The notes beneath the pieces were generated by a model, which did no database searches, was not told the DNA's origin, and saw nothing but the letters and a program-made list of their open reading frames with translations. Of a stretch of 8,954 nucleotides of DNA, positions 5,803 through 8,954 are shown in pieces. The stretch comes from Prevotella sp. UBA7551 (GTDB lineage Bacteria > Bacteroidota > Bacteroidia > Bacteroidales > Bacteroidaceae). Each line of letters starts with the position of its first letter. The first letter of the stretch is position 1. A program made the translations under genes and the position numbers. The stretch spans positions 31,051 through 40,004 of the forward strand of contig DLLX01000052.1 in the NCBI GenBank assembly GCA_002479145.1, in the 5' to 3' direction.

Positions 5803-6750
5803 ATGCCCATCACAATCTATGTACTTGCAGCCATTGTCCTTCTGGTCATATTCTTTACCATGAAGGCAGTAGTGATTATCTCGCAAAGTGAGACCAAGGT
5901 CATTGAGCGTCTCGGAAAGTATTATGCCACGCTACAGCCAGGTATCAACATCATCATCCCCTTTCTCGACCACCCAAAGGAAATCGTCGCTGTGAAAAAC
6001 GGACGCTATACCTACACCAACACCATTGACTTGCGAGAGCAGGTCTATGACTTCGCACGACAGAACGTGATCACGAAAGACAACATTCAGATGCAAATCA
6101 ATGCTTTGCTCTACTTTCAGATTGTAGATCCATTCAAGTCTGTCTACGAAATCAATAACCTACCCAACGCCATCGAGAAGCTGACGCAGACCACACTTCG
6201 CAACATTATCGGCGAAATGGAGCTGGACCAGACCCTCACCTCACGCGACACTATCAATACTAAACTGCGTGCGGTACTTGATGATGCCACCAACAAATGG
6301 GGAATCAAGGTCAACCGCGTGGAATTGCAAGACATAACGCCTCCTGAAAGTGTGCTGCAGGCCATGGAGAAGCAGATGCAAGCCGAGCGCAACAAGCGTG
6401 CCACAATTCTGACAAGTGAAGGAGAAAAGCAAGCAGCCATTCTTCAATCGGAGGGCGAAAAGGCTTCCACAATCAACCGAGCCGAAGCCGACAAGCAGCA
6501 AGCTATCCTCATTGCCGAAGGAGAGGCACAAGCACGCATCCGCAAAGCAGAGGCAGAGGCCATCGCCATCAACAAGATTACTGAGGCTGTGGGCAAGAGT
6601 ACCAACCCCGCCAGCTACCTTATTGCACAGAAATACATCCAAATGCTCTCCGAGATGGCACAAAACAATAATCAAAAGACTATCTTCATGCCCTACGAAG
6701 CCACTAATCTCATGGGGGCCATCGGAGGAATCAAGGAGATGTTTAAGTAG
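5803..6750 (+). CDS. qmcA: SPFH/band-7 (prohibitin-homology) membrane protein, QmcA/paraslipin type
   Basis: 315-residue membrane scaffold of the SPFH superfamily; relatives form large oligomeric cages and influence membrane protein quality control. One N-terminal transmembrane helix (about 4-26) is followed by the SPFH domain (about 25-185), with typical segments ERLGKYYATLQPGINIIIPF (35-54), a DLREQVYDF stretch (76-84) and NRVELQDITPP (171-181). Residues about 185-262 form an Ala/Glu/Lys coiled coil that contains an internal near-repeat, SEGEKQAAIL and SEGEKASTIN (205-224). The conserved C-terminal part KYIQMLSEMA is present and the length is normal for the family. It lies 49 nt after nfeD, and an intrinsic terminator stands 70 nt after its stop. 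In E. coli, the QmcA homologue is also next to an NfeD-family gene (ybbJ). The symbol is by homology only. Confidence 0.92.
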   Translation: MPITIYVLAAIVLLVIFFTMKAVVIISQSETKVIERLGKYYATLQPGINIIIPFLDHPKEIVAVKNGRYTYTNTIDLREQVYDFARQNVITKDNIQMQINALLYFQIVDPFKSVYEINNLPNAIEKLTQTTLRNIIGEMELDQTLTSRDTINTKLRAVLDDATNKWGIKVNRVELQDITPPESVLQAMEKQMQAERNKRATILTSEGEKQAAILQSEGEKASTINRAEADKQQAILIAEGEAQARIRKAEAEAIAINKITEAVGKSTNPASYLIAQKYIQMLSEMAQNNNQKTIFMPYEATNLMGAIGGIKEMFK

Positions 6751-6797
6751 GTTGGCGTCTGCAGACAACTGTTTCAAAGCCACCAATATTCTCACAT

Positions 6798-6812
6798 CCT
6801 CTTGAAAAGAGG
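6798..6812. repeat. Small hairpin cctctt-gaa-aagagg
   Basis: Six-base-pair stem with a three-base loop in the 3' UTR of the nfeD-qmcA transcript, eight bases before the terminator stem. No T-tract follows. It may protect or fold the 3' end; it may also be chance. Confidence 0.3.
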
Positions 6813-6819
6813 ACAGGAC

Positions 6820-6857
6820 AAGCTGGGAAAGTCACCACTTTTCCAGCTTTTCTTTTT
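6820..6857 (+). terminator. Intrinsic terminator of the nfeD-qmcA operon
   Basis: Twelve-pair stem aagctgggaaag (6820-6831) with cttttccagctt (6838-6849), one G-U pair, loop tcacca, followed by the T-rich tract ttctttttg. This is a standard rho-independent terminator form. The end of its T-tract coincides with the -33 element of the next promoter. Confidence 0.75.
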
Positions 6858-6885
6858 GTACATCAACACAGATTTGCTACTTTTG
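6855..6885 (+). promoter_or_regulatory. Promoter of the M48 protease gene
   Basis: TTTG at 6855-6858 (-33) and TACTTTTG at 6878-6885 (-7), 19-nt spacer. Transcription would start near 6889-6893, about 45 nt before the ATG at 6938. A dyad ttgcat-tc-atgcaa (6883-6896) covers the end of the -7 box and the start site and could be an operator. Confidence 0.65.
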
Positions 6886-6937
6886 CATTCATGCAAGAAA
6901 GCAATCTACGTCTTATTTATCAAAAAGAAAAAAACAA

Positions 6938-7846
6938 ATGAAGAAGATTCAACTGATACTCTTGGCAGTCATTGCCCTAATGATAACCGCATGCGGAACC
7001 ACTCAAACAGTCCCCCTAACGGGACGAAAGCACCGCATCTGTGTGAGTGACGAGCAACTGTTATCGCTCTCGCAGCAGCAATACACAGCCTACATGAAGA
7101 AAGCAAAGAAGTCGACCAACGCAGCCAATACTCAGATGGTGGAACGCGTGGGACGCAATCTATCCCGTGCCGTTGAGTCATACCTCCGCAATAATGGTTT
7201 TGCCAGTGAGGTGAAAAACTTTCATTGGGAGTTCAACCTTATCCAAGACCAGCAGGCCAATGCCTTCTGCATGCCTGGAGGAAAGATCGTGGTCTACGAG
7301 GGTATTCTTCCTTACACACAAAATGAGGCTTCACTCGCCATCGTATTGGGGCACGAAATTGCCCACGCCGTAGCAAAACATAGCGCAGAACAGATGACTA
7401 AACAGCAGAACCAAGGTGTGGCAACAAGCGTGCTCGGTAGTGTGCTTGGAGCTGTAGCTGGACAAGATGCCGGCAACATCGCAAGCCAGATTGCCGGTAC
7501 AGGATTCTCCCTCCTTAACCTAAAATACAGCCGAAAAGATGAAAGCGAAGCCGACTACATGGGATTAATCTTCGCCGCAATGGCTGGTTATGACCCATCT
7601 TGTGCCGTTTCCTTCTGGCAGAGGATGTCCTCAGCATCGGGCAATAAGGCCACACAGGAATGGCTGAGCGACCATCCTTCAGACCAAACACGCATCGCCA
7701 ACATCAAAGGATGGTTGCCAGAAGCCGAAAAATACTACCAAGCAGCCAAGTCGAAAGGTTCCACTTCGTCTAAATCAAGCACCAGAAAGACTGGCCGAAC
7801 TTCACACAAAAGCGCAAAGACAAGCACTAACAGAAAAAGAAGATAG
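6938..7846 (+). CDS. M48-family metalloprotease lipoprotein (LoiP/BepA type)
   Basis: 302-residue zinc endopeptidase of family M48, probably anchored in an envelope membrane by lipid. The N-terminus MKKIQLILLAVIALMITAC has a lipobox ITA-C with Cys19 as the lipidation site. Zinc ligands are H139 and H143 in HEIAH and E202 in the ESEAD motif (202-206). H246 in SDHPS corresponds to the conserved His-Pro loop, called the His switch in E. coli BepA. It lacks the TPR domain of BepA, so in size and layout it is closer to LoiP (YggG). The C-terminal 34 residues (about 269-302) are Lys/Arg/Ser/Thr-rich and look disordered. Relatives degrade misassembled outer-membrane or lipoprotein substrates. It has its own promoter, but it lies directly behind the nfeD-qmcA operon. 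The upstream sequence is A-rich with no Shine-Dalgarno site. No clear terminator was seen after the stop. Confidence 0.93.
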   Translation: MKKIQLILLAVIALMITACGTTQTVPLTGRKHRICVSDEQLLSLSQQQYTAYMKKAKKSTNAANTQMVERVGRNLSRAVESYLRNNGFASEVKNFHWEFNLIQDQQANAFCMPGGKIVVYEGILPYTQNEASLAIVLGHEIAHAVAKHSAEQMTKQQNQGVATSVLGSVLGAVAGQDAGNIASQIAGTGFSLLNLKYSRKDESEADYMGLIFAAMAGYDPSCAVSFWQRMSSASGNKATQEWLSDHPSDQTRIANIKGWLPEAEKYYQAAKSKGSTSSKSSTRKTGRTSHKSAKTSTNRKRR

Positions 7847-7975
7847 AAAACATAAGAGGCAAATGCTCAAAGATTCTTGATCATACTCAGCACCCGTTGC
7901 TACCGCAACTGTCCATTACGAGTCATTACGCCTGTCCCCCTTACGCTGACATATTTCGTTTCTTCGGAAAATTAC
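7847..7975. other. Short convergent intergenic region
   Basis: This stretch separates two converging genes. The only structure I found is a small stem gttgc/gcaac (7896-7900 with 7905-7909, loop tacc), without a T-tract. No convincing intrinsic terminator or promoter is visible, so how the two converging transcripts are separated is unclear. Confidence 0.4.
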
Positions 7976-8954
7976 TCAGAGCTTCAACCCCTCTATCGGG
8001 TCTGTACGCACTAATGCTGCGGCAAGGTAGGTAACGAGAGAAAAAGGCATCAACAAGACAAAATAGAGACGATAGCCGAGATAATCGGAAAGAATGCCCG
8101 ACATTGCACTGGAGCAAGTGACACCGATAGCAGCCAGGGCAAAGCAATAAGAATAGAACATCACGGGATGATAACCACGTGAAAGTTGGGCGATATACGC
8201 CACAAAAGCCATGATGCCAAAACCAAAGCCGAACTGTTCAAGAAACACGCTGACCGTAATGAGGCCAAGACTGGTTGTCAGCGTGTAGGCCATCAGAACA
8301 TAGAACACCTTCGGTAAGGTAATGGCCAGCGTCATAGGCCACAGCCAATAACGGAATCCGTGAAGGTGTACACAACGCCCTCCAAGCAGAGTACCTATCA
8401 ACAAGCCGAAAGCTCCCACCGTTCCTTGCGCAAAAGCCAATTCCTGTGGCGAGAGTCCCAGCCCTCCATTACTGCCGGGATCGGCAAGGAACAGGATGGC
8501 TACCCGATAGAAAAATCCTTCGGGAAGAAGAAAGAGCAGAAGAAAAAGTACCTCATAGCGGAAGTAGTGGCGACTCCTCAGTCTATAAAAGTCACGCAAC
8601 AAGATGGACTTATAGTCAAATCTCTTGCGCACAGGGTGGTCTCCAAGCGGCACGAGGACAATCGCATGATAAGCGGTTATAAGCAGAACAAAGCCTCCCA
8701 TCACCCCACAGACCATGCTCCATGCCTGAGGTATGCGGCGATGGAGCACCTCCAGATTTCCTCCAAGCATTGCGGGGATACCTAAAGCCAATGCGAAAGC
8801 GGCACAAATGGCAATTGCCCGTGCAACGGACAATTGCTGAAGTACTCGCTGCTCAGAGCAAATCATGGAATAACGTCCCACGACTACGTCATGGAAAGCG
8901 GCGATCAAGGCCTCTGCGTAAAACAGAATAAGAAAGCTGGGAAGCCACACTTTG
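7976..8954 (-). CDS. AmpG-like MFS transporter (PAT family), C-terminal part, 5' end outside window
   Basis: Multi-pass inner-membrane transporter of the major facilitator superfamily, most like the AmpG group, whose best-known members import muropeptides for cell-wall recycling. About 325 residues are visible, against over 400 for the family, and the frame stays open to the window edge; the GTG at 8948-8950 is only the first possible start codon. Numbering from it, AFHDVVVGRYSMI (18-30) resembles the AmpG-family segment ASHDIAADGFYML. LLFLLPEGFFYRVAILFLADP (138-158) followed by GGLGLSPQELAFAQGTVGAFGLLIGTLLGG (162-191) matches the central region of Bacteroidetes AmpG-like proteins. About eight to nine further hydrophobic segments follow the family pattern. 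Stop TGA at 7976-7978. It converges with the M48 gene. The substrate is not proven; a muropeptide or another small molecule is possible. Confidence 0.82.
   Translation of the reverse strand, partial: KVWLPSFLILFYAEALIAAFHDVVVGRYSMICSEQRVLQQLSVARAIAICAAFALALGIPAMLGGNLEVLHRRIPQAWSMVCGVMGGFVLLITAYHAIVLVPLGDHPVRKRFDYKSILLRDFYRLRSRHYFRYEVLFLLLFLLPEGFFYRVAILFLADPGSNGGLGLSPQELAFAQGTVGAFGLLIGTLLGGRCVHLHGFRYWLWPMTLAITLPKVFYVLMAYTLTTSLGLITVSVFLEQFGFGFGIMAFVAYIAQLSRGYHPVMFYSYCFALAAIGVTCSSAMSGILSDYLGYRLYFVLLMPFSLVTYLAAALVRTDPIEGLKL

Noticed and set aside
6420..6475. Near-repeat encoding SEGEKQAAIL / SEGEKASTIN as a possible DNA repeat.
   Set aside because: It is the normal heptad-like repetition of the SPFH coiled coil, not a separate repeat element.
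6241..6795. Minus-strand 184-codon frame antisense to qmcA.
   Set aside because: It is the Leu/Cys-rich complement of the Ala/Glu/Lys coiled-coil codons; there is no independent evidence for it.
6802..7050. Plus-strand 82-codon frame across the terminator and M48 start.
   Set aside because: It begins before the terminator, crosses the promoter and runs out of frame into the M48 gene.
1..8954. CRISPR array, insertion sequence, tRNA, rRNA or prophage remnant.
   Set aside because: No regularly spaced repeats, transposase-like proteins, cloverleaf-like segments or phage proteins were seen on either strand by reading.

Overview
The window reads as chromosomal DNA of a member of the Bacteroidales, most likely a Prevotella-like genus. 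Three things support this. Several intergenic regions carry the Bacteroidetes promoter form (a TTTG/TTG element about 19-20 nt upstream of TAnnTTTG). Start codons are preceded by A-rich stretches, not by strong Shine-Dalgarno sites. The gene families are typical of the group: a subtilase with a type IX-secretion-like C-terminal tail, a coiled-coil C4 zinc-ribbon protein next to a Nif3 protein, and a Bacteroidetes-style AmpG-like transporter. The assignment comes from reading the sequence; no search was run.

Layout. 1-765 (+): C-terminal half of a MATE-family multidrug/cation antiporter, cut by the window edge. 829-3015 (+): a secreted S8 (subtilisin-like) serine peptidase with signal peptide, propeptide, complete catalytic triad and a beta-rich sorting-type tail. 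3016-3309: an intergenic region with a good-looking plus-strand promoter that drives no recognisable gene and is followed by several stem-loops, two of them overlapping and mutually exclusive; this is the best candidate for something undescribed (a small RNA or micro-transcript). 3310-4995 (-): a two-gene operon, Nif3-like metal protein (GTG start) followed by the zinc-ribbon protein, with its own promoter at 5018-5049. 4996-5303: a roughly 300-base AT-rich divergent regulatory region with no gene. 5304-6750 (+): nfeD and an SPFH/band-7 gene (qmcA-like) in one operon, closed by an intrinsic terminator at 6820-6857. 6938-7846 (+): an M48 metalloprotease lipoprotein with its own promoter. 7976-8954 (-): an AmpG-like MFS transporter, cut by the right edge.

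How they may work together. NfeD plus the SPFH protein form a classical membrane-microdomain pair, and an M48 protease directly downstream suggests a small membrane/envelope quality-control neighbourhood. This is inference from family knowledge and adjacency; the terminator and separate promoter show that the protease is not strictly in the same transcription unit. The Nif3/zinc-ribbon pair is a housekeeping operon of poorly defined function. The two edge transporters (MATE, AmpG-like) and the subtilase are individually recognisable but have no obvious joint pathway. I see no CRISPR array, insertion sequence, tRNA or rRNA. No clearly novel multi-gene system is visible; most of the window is ordinary chromosomal core.
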